Origin: Smittia aterrima
Taxonomy: Eukaryota > Arthropoda > Insecta > Diptera > Chironomidae
Reading direction: 5' to 3'
Assembly: GCA_033063855.1 (NCBI GenBank)
Contig: CP093830.1
Location: 9,858,854 to 9,922,853 of the forward strand
Length of the DNA stretch: 64,000 nucleotides
Shown: one piece after another, positions 11,868 through 23,950 of the stretch
How positions within the stretch are numbered: the stretch's first letter is position 1
How the letters are laid out: each line of letters starts with the position of its first letter
The notes under the pieces: model-generated
The model's input: only the letters and a program-made list of their open reading frames with translations
What the model was told of the DNA's origin: nothing
The model's database searches: none
Made by a program: the position numbers and the translations under genes

Positions 11868-14813
11868 ATGTATGGAATGTTACTCGAGTCTGTTCAGCAT
11901 TTTGTGATGGTAAGTGCTCAATCGTTATCTCTTAGGTATTGTTCATGAATTTTGAGGTTTCCTGAAGAGTTAACTAAACTCGTTTTATGTGAACGTGTCT
12001 CTGATCAAATTACAGAGAATATTTTGATTAAATTGTCGCAGTTTCAAATTATTACTTGCTCTGAATGAATGACAAATTTTTCGGGACTAATTTGAGCTTG
12101 TAAGTAAATTTATGCTACGAGTCACTCCTTAATCTTCTTCTGCTTCAACAACGTTCATCATCATTCATCTTCGTCGATTTATCCCTTCAATCAATCAGAA
12201 TTCAAGTGTTTCCTCAATCACCCTCAAATCGAAATGACATTCAACAAATTAAACATTTCAGCTCGAGTTTGGTGAACGAGTTTGGAATAGAGCTTTGATT
12301 GCGTCGCAATGTAAATACAATGTGTTTAACACTCATCAGCAATATCCCGACCATTTGATTCCCGATTTGGCTGCGGCTCTTGCTGAAATCACTGGCAAGC
12401 AATACGATTACTTCATGATTTTCTTCGGGCGCTGCTTCGTCAGATTCTTCAGTAACTTTGGGTAATTCAATTGCATAATTCAGCAAAAGCTCTCACTAAA
12501 TAAATAATCTCTCGACAGCTACGATGATATGATTAAAGCAACTGGCAGATATTTCTGTGACTTTCTTCAGTCAGTCGACAACATTCATCTTCAGATGAGA
12601 TTCACTTATCGAAAGATGAAATCACCTTCGATGCAGATAACAGACGTCGACAATGAAGGAGCTGTTCTAATCTACAGAAGTACTCGTTCCGGCTTCTCAA
12701 AATATTTGATGGGTACGAAGTAGTCAATTAAATCGCAAAGCTTTGAATTTAATTCCCTTAAGTCTCGTTCTCTGAAATTAGGACAACTTCTCGAGATTGC
12801 CAATGAGATTTATGGGCTCGATCTCAAAGTACGGATCCTTGATGCGGAAAACGATATCGCTGGAGGGACTGCGGGACCAATAAGCTTCGGCGGAGATACA
12901 GAATTAAAATCAGTTGTAGTGAAGTATCGACTGGACTTCGACAACTCAGAATATGTAAATCACTCGAAGCGTCGGTTAAAGTCGAAAGGAATTAACTTTT
13001 ATCTCTCCTCAATTATAAATTACATGTTGTCTGCACCAAAATTCCACCTCAAAATATGCAAAAGTTTAGATGGCGAAGCAATTTCACATTCAAGCTCACC
13101 CATCACAGTTGGGTCTGAAACCAGTCACAACTGAAATGCTTTTGGATTTATTCCCGTTCGGTAAGGATTGTTGTGTCTTAGTTTGTGCACTAGTTTGAAA
13201 CTCACTTTCACTCTCTTATTTCACAAAAAATCATCTCTACCGCACTTCCTTCGCACGACCAGGGATGATTTTGAACAGCGATATGCTAATTGTCGCCGCT
13301 GGGAATAACTTGATTGAAGCTTGGTCGCAGAACAACGAGAACAAGCACCCAAACCTTCTTATCGGCAGCAAAATCTCTCAGTTCTTTAAGTTACGACGAC
13401 CCACCGGTATTATTTTTGACTTCGAAAATGTAAAAAGTGTTAGTCGACACCGTAGAATGATTCACACTAATTTATGATTCGAGTCATCCTTTAGGTCACG
13501 ACACTCCAAGCAGTTTTGTTTGAAATTCAATTGCTGAAGTCAAAAGATTCGGAATTTCTGCCGCCAGGCACTGAAGCTGGTGAAAATAATGGAAAGGCAG
13601 TTGTTGGAGTCAGCAATTATGAAGAATTTGAATCATCGGGTGGCCCAGAGTTCTCGAGAGATGAAGCATCGAGTTTAATGTCAAAAGATAAAAAGGGAAA
13701 TCAAGGATTGCGCAGCATTCTTTTGAAAGGCGAGATGAGATATTTGAAGGATGTGAATATGCTCGTGTTCCTATGCAGTCCTCTGTAAGCATTAATCAAA
13801 CAAATTTCTTGGATTGCTTGTCATGTTCTCTGTGTTTTCACAGAATCAACAACTTGGACGAACTTCGTGAAATGGGTTTATATTTAAATGATCTCAACCC
13901 TCATGGATTGAGTCGTGAAATGGTTTTTTCAGGCTGTGAGTTAATTAACTAATTAGAAATGATTTTAATTAAAATCTAATTTTCCATAATTGCTTCACAG
14001 TTTCTCATTACTCGCGACTCGATTTAATGTGCGAACGCGAGGAAAATCGTGCCGAAGAATTGGAAACTTCATTGAATCTTGCGGATTCATGGAAGAAGCA
14101 AGGTGACGAGCTTTTGTATTCGATGATACCGAGAACTGTTGCTGATCGACTACGAAGTGGACAAGATCCGCTGCAAACTTGTCAGACGTTTGAAGAAGTC
14201 ACAGTTATCTTCGCGGAGATTCAGGAAGACGAAACTCTCGTCGAAGACAATCAAATTCAATCTGCGATGAACACAGTTTCAACTTTGAACGCAGCTTTCT
14301 CTGCTTTTGATGAATTGATTACTTCGCCATACGCTTACAAGGTCGAGACGGTTGGAAAAGTTTATATGGCGGTGTCGGGAGCTCCCGATGAAAATCCATT
14401 GCACGTTCAAAACGCTGCTGATCTCTCAATTAAAATGCTTCAACAAATCAAAGATCTCAAGATTCCTGGAGTGACAACGAAAATCGGATTCCACTCTGGT
14501 CCTGTCGTCGCTGGTATTGTTGGAGTGAAAGTTCCTCGTTATTGTCTTTTTGGCGATTCAGTTAACACAGCAAGTCGAATGGAAAGCAGTGGCGAATCCA
14601 ACAGAATTCAAGTCTCTGGCTACTCAGCAAAGAAGCTGAAAAAGCTCGGCTACAAAGTTACTTTCCGTGGTCAAGTTTCCGTTAAAGTGAGTCAAGTTTC
14701 ATTTAAAGAAACTTTAATTTAAACTATTTTTCAATTAGGGAAAAGGCGAAATGGAAACTTATTGGCTTGAGGAAGGTCCAGATGACAACACATCTCATCG
14801 TCGTCAATTGTAA
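11868..14813 (+). CDS. Gyc-89D-like: atypical soluble guanylate cyclase, Gyc-89D type
   Basis: Haem-binding guanylate cyclase subunit making cGMP; the Drosophila Gyc-89Da/Db relatives pair with Gyc-88E and act in oxygen sensing by sensory neurons. Exons: 11868-11909, 12262-12461, 12519-12712, 12782-12954, 13070-13160, 13263-13429, 13495-13784, 13844-13935, 14001-14686, 14739-14813, giving 669 residues. The start MYGMLLESVQHFV is diagnostic. The HNOB domain carries His104 as proximal haem ligand and Y133-S135-R137 as the haem-propionate motif. An HNOBA region follows (MAKQFHIQAHPSQL, LFPFGMILNSD), then a coiled coil and the class III cyclase domain (about 460-640). The first metal-site Asp is Glu (VTVIFAEI) and the second is Lys (ETVGKVYM), whereas the purine-binding E and C (CLFGDSVN) are kept. 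This is the pattern of a beta-like partner needing another subunit for metal. AATAAA at 15086 overlaps the next gene's 3' end. Confidence 0.93.
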
Positions 14814-15116
14814 ATTCCAAGAAAAGACAGCAAAGCTATTTCTTCAACCAAAGTTTTCTTTTAGAGAAATGAATGTCCAAAATGTTAGAATATCTCCAAA
14901 AATATTTCTCAGGATTGTCACTGACAAAGATGTCGAATTATTGATCTGAAAGGGTTCGTTCGAGGACACTCAAATTGTTTTATGTCGTGAGTAAGGTTCT
15001 GTGACTGAAAGGAGTTCTTAAAAGTCTCAAACATTCAAAGTAATTATTGTAATAATTTATTAAATTTCGATCGATGAGCAGCTGAAATAAAATGACTGCG
15101 AAGGAAGCTTTAACTT

Positions 15117-16984
15117 TTATTCCTCTTCCGAGCATTTGCAGGAGTCTAAAGTGTTCTCCCCAATCCACGTCCCATATCGGTTAACTCTTGCGTATACGCC
15201 GGGATAATTTTTCTTTGCCTAGGGGAAGCAGAAGAAGAAGGAAAATGGGAGAGCGAAAATGAAACTGTCTTCTATCGAAGGAAATATTTTGATCTAATTC
15301 AACTTGAACACGCGAGGAATATTTTAAGCAATCGATGTAAGACAGTCGACACTTTTCACGCAGCGGCAATTGAATGACAATAAAAGACTATTAACTTACA
15401 CAGCCGTCGCCCCAAGAAACGACTCCAGCGATTTGGTAACGTTTTGAAGTCTCGGAAATAACTTGAAGCGGTCCTACAATGAAAGACATCAAGAAATGAC
15501 AGAAATTTTATGAGAAATTACTTCCACTCACCTCCACTGTCACCCTAAAAAGAACACGAGAAGGAAAAGAAATCGATTGAGCTATGCTATTAGAATAAAG
15601 CGAAGGAGCTTTTTTACCTGACAACTGAAAGCAAAAGAAGGAAATTAATTATTTTCGATTAAATGTTCCCACTGAAGTGAGAAGTGACTTCAAGGAATTA
15701 AAACGAACCTGTCCTTCGATCCTTCTGGGTAACCAGCACAAAGCATGTTATCTGTGATTCTAAGTGGCGAATATCCAGTTTGCTTGCAAGCTCTGTTCGT
15801 TAGAATTGGAACTGTAACTTCTTGTAAAGTGTTCGAGACGTCTCCACTGAAATAATTTTATTTCAATTAAACGACACTTCAATTAATCCTAACTCACCCT
15901 TCCTTTAAGGTTCCCCATCCAATTACGATGCCCTAAACGATCAAACATTACTAATCTTTTTTAATTATCATTGATCAAAGATCTCACATCATCTCCGGCA
16001 AAGTTCTTCTTCGGAGTTGGTAAACAAACCGGATTAAGAATCCCTTTGAAATCCACAGGACTATCGAGTTGAACGAGGGCGATGTCGTTATCGTAATTAG
16101 TTTGTGAATATCTCGGATGTTTCACAACTCGCTTCACCTAATTAGACGACCCTTGAGTCAGCTTAGATACAAAATGTCAGCAAAATGAAACTTTACCCCT
16201 CGCTTGATGGTTTCACTCTCTGTTGCCGACGTTCTGTCGTGTTCGAGCAGAAGAACTGAGATTCTGTCAGGATTGAAGCCATGAACACAATGGCTGGCTG
16301 TCTATGTCGTGAAAGAATCGACTTATTCATCGGACAAAACCATCGATGATGCTCAACTTACTGTAAACGAGTAAATGATTGATTTATGACTTTGTGACTT
16401 ATACATTCGAACTTTCATTTCTTACCCATCACGTATCTGTCATTGATAAGCGTGGCTCCACAATAGAAGCGACCCGAGTACATAAGCATTGCCTTAGGAA
16501 AAGAATTCTTTAATTGATTTAGAGAACAGCGGGAGCGGTCTCATAATACCATCCAAGGATATTGATTAATCCCGGTTTCTGAGCCTCCGACGATTCTTTT
16601 GTTGTTTATTTTTCCGCATGAACATTTCCCGCAATCCGTCGGGGGAGTTAGAGGGGGCGATGGCGTAGTTGTTGTAATCCCGAAAATTGATTGAATCCAT
16701 TGTAGAAAAGGATTCTTCGATGCTTCGTCTTGACTTCCTTCGTCGTCATTTGCAAGTGATTCTTGTCTTCCCTCTCTCCATTTGTAAAACGATGAAATGT
16801 TTACAGTTGGACTGATGAGGTTTTGATCTTGAAGGGACTTTAGATGACTCTCAAAGCTTTGCTGAAAATCGAAAAGTTTTTTAAGAATAAAATATTTTTT
16901 TGTTAATTCATTGCTTACGCTAAGCGCGGCTGGTGAAACAAGAAGTGATATCACAAAGAGAAAACTTAAATTACTTGGCATCAT
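15117..16984 (-). CDS. secreted trypsin-like serine protease 1
   Basis: Secreted S1 protease zymogen. Exons (minus, in order): 16984-16919, 16861-16550, 16492-16426, 16297-16197, 16137-15988, 15932-15898, 15846-15709, 15624-15618, 15544-15532, 15473-15400, 15218-15117, giving 354 residues. A signal peptide (MMPSNLSFLFVISLLVSPAALS) is followed by an unstructured 85-residue pro-region with a Thr/Pro-rich linker (TTTTPSPPLTPP) and CGKCSCG; no clip domain is visible. Activation would be at KR-IVGG (Ile112). The triad is His151, Asp200, Ser295, and DSCQGDSGG puts Asp at the S1 base (trypsin specificity). The block normally TAAHC reads VM-ASHC, one residue short, if the splice follows the phase-1 site used by the paralogue at 27842. 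Exons of 7 nt and 13 nt carry the active-site serine. A leader-intron acceptor (ttgcag) precedes the ATG. The signal TTTATT at 15056 implies 3' overlap with the cyclase transcript. Confidence 0.88.
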
Positions 16985-17944
16985 CGCTGCTGTTCTCAAT
17001 CTGCAACAAAATTCTAATAAATTAATCAAATCGATTCAAGTTCAAATGGAAACTTTTTTAAGTTTCACTTTGGATTTCTGCCAAACGCTCCAGGAGGTAA
17101 AAATAATTTTCATTTTCGCTTGCGTATGTTAATAGCTGAGTAATCGAATCGAGTTTGCGGCTAAACATTCAGCATCTCAGGTGTCGTTCAACTCAAAGGT
17201 TTGCTTAGTGATGCTAATTACCGGTAGCGTTAGATTTTAGTTCTCAACACTTCAATCACTCAAAGAAATATTTTCCAGCTTTGAAAATATTTCAACTTTT
17301 TCCATAAATTAATTAAACAATTTTCTAATTTCTACCTTGAACTTGACTGTTTGTCACTTTCTCTGTCACGAATCAAAGTTAAATAGATCGCAAGTCCCGT
17401 TATCGAATTATTTTACTTTGCAAATAGATTTTTCTAATTAATTTCAGCTTTGATTGCTGAAGGAAATTTTCTGAAGACGGCGATGTTTATCTAAAGCCTT
17501 GTTAACGCGAACTGAAAGAAAAAGTTTTTCAGAATAAAAAGTCTTTAAAGACGTGACAAGAAGAAAGACGTGAAGAGCGAAAACCTGAAAACTTTTTTTA
17601 CATTTGTTCGCATTGCTCTGCTTGTGTGTTATCGAAAAAGAAAGAAATCAAAAGCGATTTTATAATAAGTGTGTCATCTCACTTCGAGTGTTTAATAAAG
17701 AGAATCATTGGACAATTCATGACGTCGCGAAATATAATCTCGAGCTTTCATTCACAAAAGCTCGCTCGTTTCTTCATTGAAGTTTGTTCGTTATGAAGCT
17801 TCAACAACATTGAGCTCGTAAACTGAAGTTATCCCTCGTCAATTTCTTTTCTCCTCTCGTAACTGACCTCGTCAATGATAAAGAAGCTCAAGTTTATGTT
17901 GCTTGACAAGTCTCTTTCAGAGCTCGTTAAATGTGACGGCTTTA
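16985..17944. other. intergenic region
   Basis: AT-rich spacer upstream of protease 1 on the minus strand. It contains the probable non-coding first exon and leader intron of that gene (acceptor just upstream of 16984). No further gene was seen. Confidence 0.4.
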
Positions 17945-18380
17945 ATGCAACCAAAAGGTGAGCATTGTTGTTAATCTCTTCGCTCTCGTAAAAGCTTCTT
18001 TAATGAAATTTTCGTTGGGCTTACACTCAAAGCAAAAGCTTATCAAAAATTTATTTCGTTTCAAGATTTATTATGAAAGATCAGAAGCTCAACATCGTCA
18101 TTGCATTAGCAACAATATGCGACATACGACAATCTCATTAAAAATGATTTCAAGCTCATGTTCAATATTAATTTGATATGATTTATTGCGCATTTCAGGA
18201 CCCGCATCAACGATGGTTATGCTTGCCATATTTTTCTTTCAGCTAATTGCAATTCCGTCGTTCCATTGTAGGTTTTGATAACACAGTTGTTTAGTTGTTG
18301 TATTATTAGTTCCTCTTGACACACTTTCCAGACCAATTGCGTCTCTAGACGAGCCTAAAGCTAAAACTGTCGTTGTGTAG
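17945..18380 (+). CDS. candidate small secreted peptide (44 aa)
   Basis: I do not recognise this gene. Three short exons, 17945-17957, 18199-18271 and 18332-18380, join in frame into 44 residues; the introns are 241 and 60 nt with good GT-AG ends (gtgagc/tttcag, gttttg/ttccag). The peptide has a strongly hydrophobic leader (MVMLAIFFFQLIAIPSFHC, with either the Met at 17945 or the one at 18213 as start) and a short tail with one Cys, two Pro and a basic/acidic segment ending KTVVV before TAG. The size and shape resemble an immune-induced or signalling peptide of insects, but no family match is claimed. It lies alone between two secreted proteases. It could equally be a chance open frame; conservation or RNA data would decide. 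Confidence 0.35.
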
Positions 18381-20283
18381 ATCAATCAGTTGCTGGTGTT
18401 GTTAGAGAATTTTGAGTGATTCGTTGTAGAGGTTGAGAGAGATGTTTGAGCGCAACCTTCGCAGAGGGAAAATTCAGTACAAGTTCAGGCGACACCTTCC
18501 TGATAACAGAGACATCAAATATTGTTTCATTGCCAGCGTAATTAATACTCGTGTTGCGTTGAAGCTACGTCAATCGAGCGAATAAAATAAATTCGAAATC
18601 TGTTTACGAAAATAAAATGAAACAAAGTTATCCTGGAGATGAAATATCATCCGAGCATCGTTAAGCTTATTTCAATTTAACGTGAGTCAACATGGGAACG
18701 ACGAAAGAAGCAACGAGAGAAAAGTCTCACATGACTCAGACTCAGAGTAAATTGATCCATTAAGGAGCGAGAGACAGCCGAAATAAAATTTAGTTTAAAA
18801 TCCGTTAAGTTCGTTGAGATTGCCAGCCGAAGTTTATCGTTTTGGACCGAATACGGGGTTGATTTCTTTTGCGCATTGAGATGAAGTCGTTAAAGTTTGA
18901 GTGCGCCATTAACGAGAAAGAGCGGAGCATTTGTTTAATTATATCGAAGTCGTTTCTTGCACAACTGATTGGCAACGAACTGACCAACACTTCGAAGCGT
19001 CTCTGTCTTTCGTTTCGGCAAAGAAGCAAAGCAAAAATCCCTTTTTCTTGTGAGTCTCGATCGGACGCTTCAGCCGTGAAACTCGTGCCGAAAATATTTC
19101 GCGAAATATTTGTGAAAACATTCAGGAAAAGCAAGGCGACAAAAATGTTTTGTTGGCATTCGGCAGAATGAGAATAAATTAAATTTTTGGAGGCCTGACC
19201 TCATCTGCATTCATTCATCGTCAAGTACAAATCGACGGTGAATGAATTTCCTGGAATATTCAAGTGAAAACTTACTCGCAATCTGTTCAGCGCAGAAACT
19301 TTCTGTTGTTCTTAATCACCATGAGTTACCGTTAAATTCATTTCGATAATGAATCTCATCTCGGAAAAGTTATTCCAATAAAACTTCGTAAAGTCTTCTT
19401 TTTCTTTCGAGCGGAGTTCGGCGCTTCCGAGCTGACTCACAAATATTTTCTTTAAGCTTCTTACAAAGCTTTTAATATAAAGGAAGTAAACAACCGGCAT
19501 GTCTCACAAGACGACAGTCGTTTCCATTTAAAACTCAAGCCATTCATTCGCTGTCAACCTTGACTGGCCTTGACCCATTGTTTCACTGAGAAACAATTTC
19601 CTTTGCTGTAAAAGCTAAAACTCTCCATTGTTCCGCTTGAATCGTTTTCAACTTTTCCACTTTCAATTCATCTTCGACAATGGAAAATATTTCATCGAAC
19701 CCACCGACAGTGACTGAACCTTCAAGAAGTCGTTGTATTTTTCTAGTTGATCAATCGCATTGAAGGGAAACTCAACTCATTGTTATCAGTCGTTGTCGAA
19801 CGATGAACTGTTGTGGTTCAAGATTTCATTTAAATTCGAGAGAAGGCCGAGACGAGACTTCTCAATAATTGCGCAATGTTTTGTCTCCGGTCAGTGAACT
19901 GCCCAATATTCCGCGAATGTATTCGTGAGATGGGCTTGAACTCGCCAAGCTCTTTTGTTTATTTGAACAGTCCTCTAAACCAGTCGAATGTCGCACGGAT
20001 GAACCGAAGAGACTTTCACAATGTCTGTCGGCGTATGTTCCGATAAAAAAAAGCAACAAACTCGAAAAAGTGTTTAATGTAGTGCCAAGGACGCGAGGCC
20101 TTTAATATTGTCCCCCACCTCTCATGCACGCTCAAATATATCACACACCACCGGAACAACTGCGCTCTCGTCCCATAAGTCTCACCACACACTCAAAAGC
20201 CTAAAGTTTCGATAATAATAAATTCATTTTTCGTAGATGACAATACACCTTTTTTTTGTCGAGCAATTTAAAGTTTAAACAGA
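18381..20283. other. intergenic region
   Basis: About 1.9 kb without a supported gene. Overlapping open frames on both strands at 18805-19171 have no domain, no signal peptide and mutually antisense coding, so they are treated as chance. The right edge is the promoter of protease 2. Confidence 0.45.
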
Positions 20284-20290
20284 TATAAAG
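20284..20290 (+). promoter_or_regulatory. TATA box of serine protease 2
   Basis: TATAAAG lies about 150 nt upstream of the protease start codon, with a GCAGTC initiator-like element about 23-25 nt downstream. Confidence 0.5.
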
Positions 20291-20440
20291 CCAGACGCAC
20301 GTTTAGCAGTCTATGGCAGAGTGAGTTTGGAAGTCGGGAAAATTTGTGGCATCGTGTTCTTTAGTGTTCTGATCTCACCCGCAATCAATCAAAATAAAAA
20401 TATTGAAAACGAAGAAAGAAAGAAAAAAATTAATTTAAAA

Positions 20441-22048
20441 ATGTTTCGACTAATTGTGCTGATAGTGGCGATCGTTGGAGTCATCGAAGCATCGCCATCA
20501 GGAAAATCCGAGTGCAATTGCGGTAAATGTCAACATTGGAGATGATTGAAGAGAAGACGAATATGTCAAGCAATTAAAATTAATGATTTCGTTGTTCACA
20601 CTGAACTGTACTGAAAGTGAAAGTTTCTCGCAGTTTTGGGTTTGCAATAAGCCCCGAAAATACGAAAGAGCGAGCAATTTAGCAATGTGTGCTGTAATTA
20701 TGTAATACATTAAATTCGTGTCAATACTGTGAATGAATCTGATCAAAGTGTTTGACGTCTAACGAATGAGAAGCGTGAAAATCGAGACATTAATGATCGA
20801 ACATGGTGTGAATGTGGAAACAAGCAGAAGGAAGTTGCAGTTTGCAACGACAAGCCGATTGACAGAGAAATAAATTTTTCGTAGTCGCTTTGAGTAGAGT
20901 AAAGCAGAATGTGAAGAAAGGGAACATTGTCACGTGGCGGTTTATGACGAAAATCAGTTCAAGTTTGAGTTGCAATCAAAAAAGTAAAAAGAAAAATATT
21001 TTCGATTTCAGTTTGCGGAGTTCGCGGTCGAAATCAAAAGATTGTGGGCGGATCAGAAACTCACCCGAATGAGTATCCTTGGGTCGCTGGACTGTTCAAG
21101 CAGAACAAACTTTATTGTGGAGCGACAGTGATCAGTAACAAATATTTGCTAACGGTTAGTCTCTGAAATCTTTCGTAATTTCCTAACTCCAAAGTTTTTC
21201 TTTTGTCAATTGCAGGCGGCTCATTGCGTCAGCTCGTTCGAACCTTATGAAATTCGGGTTAGTGTTTGTCAATGTCAGTGAAAACTTCGACATGAAATAT
21301 CAATTGTACTTTCTTAGGCCTTCGTTGGTGGACACAACATATCGAGAGACTACACGGAAATAAAGAAAATCCGAAGAATAATCGCGCACGAAGACTTCGA
21401 TATTTTCACTTTTAATAATGACATTGCTTTATTGGAGTTGGAAACGCCGGTCTTCTATAACTCACGTGTTGCTCCCGCATGTTTGCCAAATGGAGATCGA
21501 ACAGACTTCACTGACCAGCTCTGCGTCGTTGCTGGGTGGGGAAGAATCTCTGAGCGACTGCCAACATCTCAGACACTTCGATCAGTAGTCGTTCCAATTT
21601 GGTCGCAAGAAGAATGTTTAATGGCTGGTTATGGATCGACAAGAATTACCGATAACATGATGTGCGGTGGATATCCTGAAGGTCAACGTGATAGGTAAAA
21701 TCCTCAAATTCAATTGAAAACATTTTTGATAATTCTTCTTTCGATTTAAAGTTGTCAAGGAGACTCAGGCGGTCCAATGGTTAGAGAAGGTCCAACTGGT
21801 TCAATGGAGATTGTCGGAATCGTCTCATGGGGACGAGGTAAGTATAAGACTCAAGGAAATATTTGCGAGAACTAATAAAACTCTTCATGACAGGTTGCGC
21901 AAGAAAATCTTTGCCAGGAATTTACACACGCGTCGTCAACTATCTGGATTGGATCAACAAGAAGATGAAAGGCGAATGCTTATGCCAAGCAAGAACAGGT
22001 CAAAGAACAAACTTCATCGAGAAGCTGATGAATAAGAACGAAGTTTAA
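20441..22048 (+). CDS. secreted trypsin-like serine protease 2
   Basis: Secreted S1 protease. Exons: 20441-20522, 21012-21154, 21216-21257, 21318-21694, 21752-21837, 21894-22048, giving 294 residues. A signal peptide (MFRLIVLIVAIVGVIEA) is followed by a very short pro-peptide with CNCGVCG and activation at QK-IVGG. The triad is His78 (TAAHC), Asp124 (NNDIALLEL) and Ser220 (GDSGGP), with Asp at the S1 base (DSCQGDSGG), so it is trypsin-like. The canonical SWGRGC is present. The C-terminus runs about 40 residues past the conserved helix and is basic. The first intron is 489 nt; the others are 56-61 nt. AATAAA at 22171. It is in the same orientation as the next two proteases. The 5' leader also contains ATG codons out of frame; the chosen ATG is the one giving a signal peptide. 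Confidence 0.92.
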
Positions 22049-23950
22049 TTCAATTCATCTATGAAGCCGAGAAAGCTTTTAAGAATTTCTAGTCACTACC
22101 TCGTAGAACTTTTAATGTTTCATTTTATTTATTGAATGTGATTTCACTTCACGAGCACTTCCATGTTAAAAATAAAGTTAAGTTGCAAAGAATAAAGTTT
22201 CTTTTTTTGAGGAGAAGGTAAAGTTCAGGTTAAGTCAAGCAGATAGTCACCCGAACCGTAATTTGTTGCGGAAGGCCAAGTTCACTCCACATAAAACTGC
22301 CGACGATATGTTAACATTGAAATACATTTCTCCGCTCACATAATGTTCGCACTCACTTACACACACACACTTATGAGACTGGTTCGTTAGATTAAAAGAG
22401 GGACAGCTGTGTTGATGGATTGCGACAGAAAATCCGGTTCATCGCGGTATGTGAAGCTCCGCTCATAACATAAACAATTTCTTTTTTTGGCGGAGAAGAT
22501 TTCGATCAGAGTGACACACTGTCGAAGATTGATTGATATGGTTTTTATTCGAATCAAGATTGTGTATCTCGACCGGCTTAAAAGGGGTTGTTGCTTCTGT
22601 ACGCAGCAGTTAGCGTCTCAAACCTCATCAGACCACCTTTCTCTTACACACTCTGAAGTTGCACACTCTTAAGCTTGCTTAGCAGTATTCCAATTTTGAA
22701 GCTACGAAAAAAAAAACTTTCCCCAGCTTTAAATGTTTGCTTTTGCGCCCGTTCGGGGAAAGCATTTCTTTATTGGCTTAATAATGTTGCGGAGTTTGGC
22801 GCTATCATATCGCCAACAGCTTTGTGTTTTCTTTCGTTTTCGACTAATGAGTCTTCTGGGGGAGCCATCGCGATCAGTTTACGGTGTGCGTTTAACGGAA
22901 TCGGTCGAAGTGCTGCTGTTCATCTCGAAGACAGCGCAGTGAGTGAGAGTGTGAAAAAGATTGCGAGAGCTGGTGACACAACTGCAGTCACATCAGTGAC
23001 GGCTGATTCAGAGCAACAGATTCCGTCAATGTCAATTTGCATAAATAAAATAAATCGAAATTTTCGCAACGATTTCGAGAAACTTTAGCCAACGAAAAGT
23101 GAAACGAATCGTCGACTGAAAAAGTGAAACAATTCGATAACATTTAATTTTTGAGTTTGTTTTTTTGAGAGAGAGAAACAGCATTTGCATAATTATTCCG
23201 AAAACCGCGTTCACGTCGCCTTAAAGTGTCTTGTACGAGCTTGAGAATCAATTAACCAAGCCTAAGTGTCCAAATAAATCGAAATTTGCCAATTTTTTTT
23301 ACGACATTATTTTCGTGTCGAGCAGCGGGAAAAAGTGAAAGATTTTTTTCTCTCTTCTCGTACCAGTTGGTGAGGTGATTTTTCTTTGGGTAGTTATTTA
23401 TTTTCGGGCCGCTTATTCATTCGGCTACGAGCGTTGGACTTGAAAGTTTGTGAAATAAATTTACTTCGATCGGCTTACAAAGATTTTTGAACACTTAAGG
23501 ACGTTCGAGTGCAACAAAGAAAAGATTAATAAAAAAACGAGAGTGAAAGAAAAGCGAGTTTTCTTGCAAGTGACTGATCACCGAGAAACTTGAACTTCGG
23601 AAGAAAAGTAAAAGTGAAGCGAGAATGATAAATCTCATGTGACTGCGAGAAACAAGAAGAGCCACAACTCACGTCAATTGAGCTGTTTGTCATCAACGAT
23701 GTGAAGAAAATTGTTGAATAATAGAAAAGAAGTGCAATCTGTTTCCGAATGAAGTGAAACTTATGCGTGAGAAGTAAAAGAGATTTTTAATTTGATGATG
23801 AACTCGTCTGGCTGTGTTCGATCACCTCGAGTCGTTAAGAGTTGTTAAACAAAATAAAAAGTTTTAAAAGCAAACGGATCCTTTTACAAACAAAAGTCTC
23901 TGAGTGATTTCAAGTGAATAATTAACAGAGCAAACTCATCGCAAAATAAA
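22049..23950. other. intergenic region
   Basis: Contains the 3' UTR of protease 2 and a long AT-rich stretch. A 137-codon plus-strand frame at 22675-23088 has no domain and unusual composition, and is not supported. A short CA repeat occurs near 22360. The last few hundred bases are probably the leader of protease 3. Confidence 0.4.

Noticed and set aside
18805..19171. Overlapping 100-109 codon frames on both strands
   Set aside because: No domain, no signal peptide and coding on opposite strands of the same DNA; treated as chance frames.
22675..23088. 137-codon plus-strand frame
   Set aside because: No recognisable domain, composition unlike the neighbouring genes, and no promoter or splice context.
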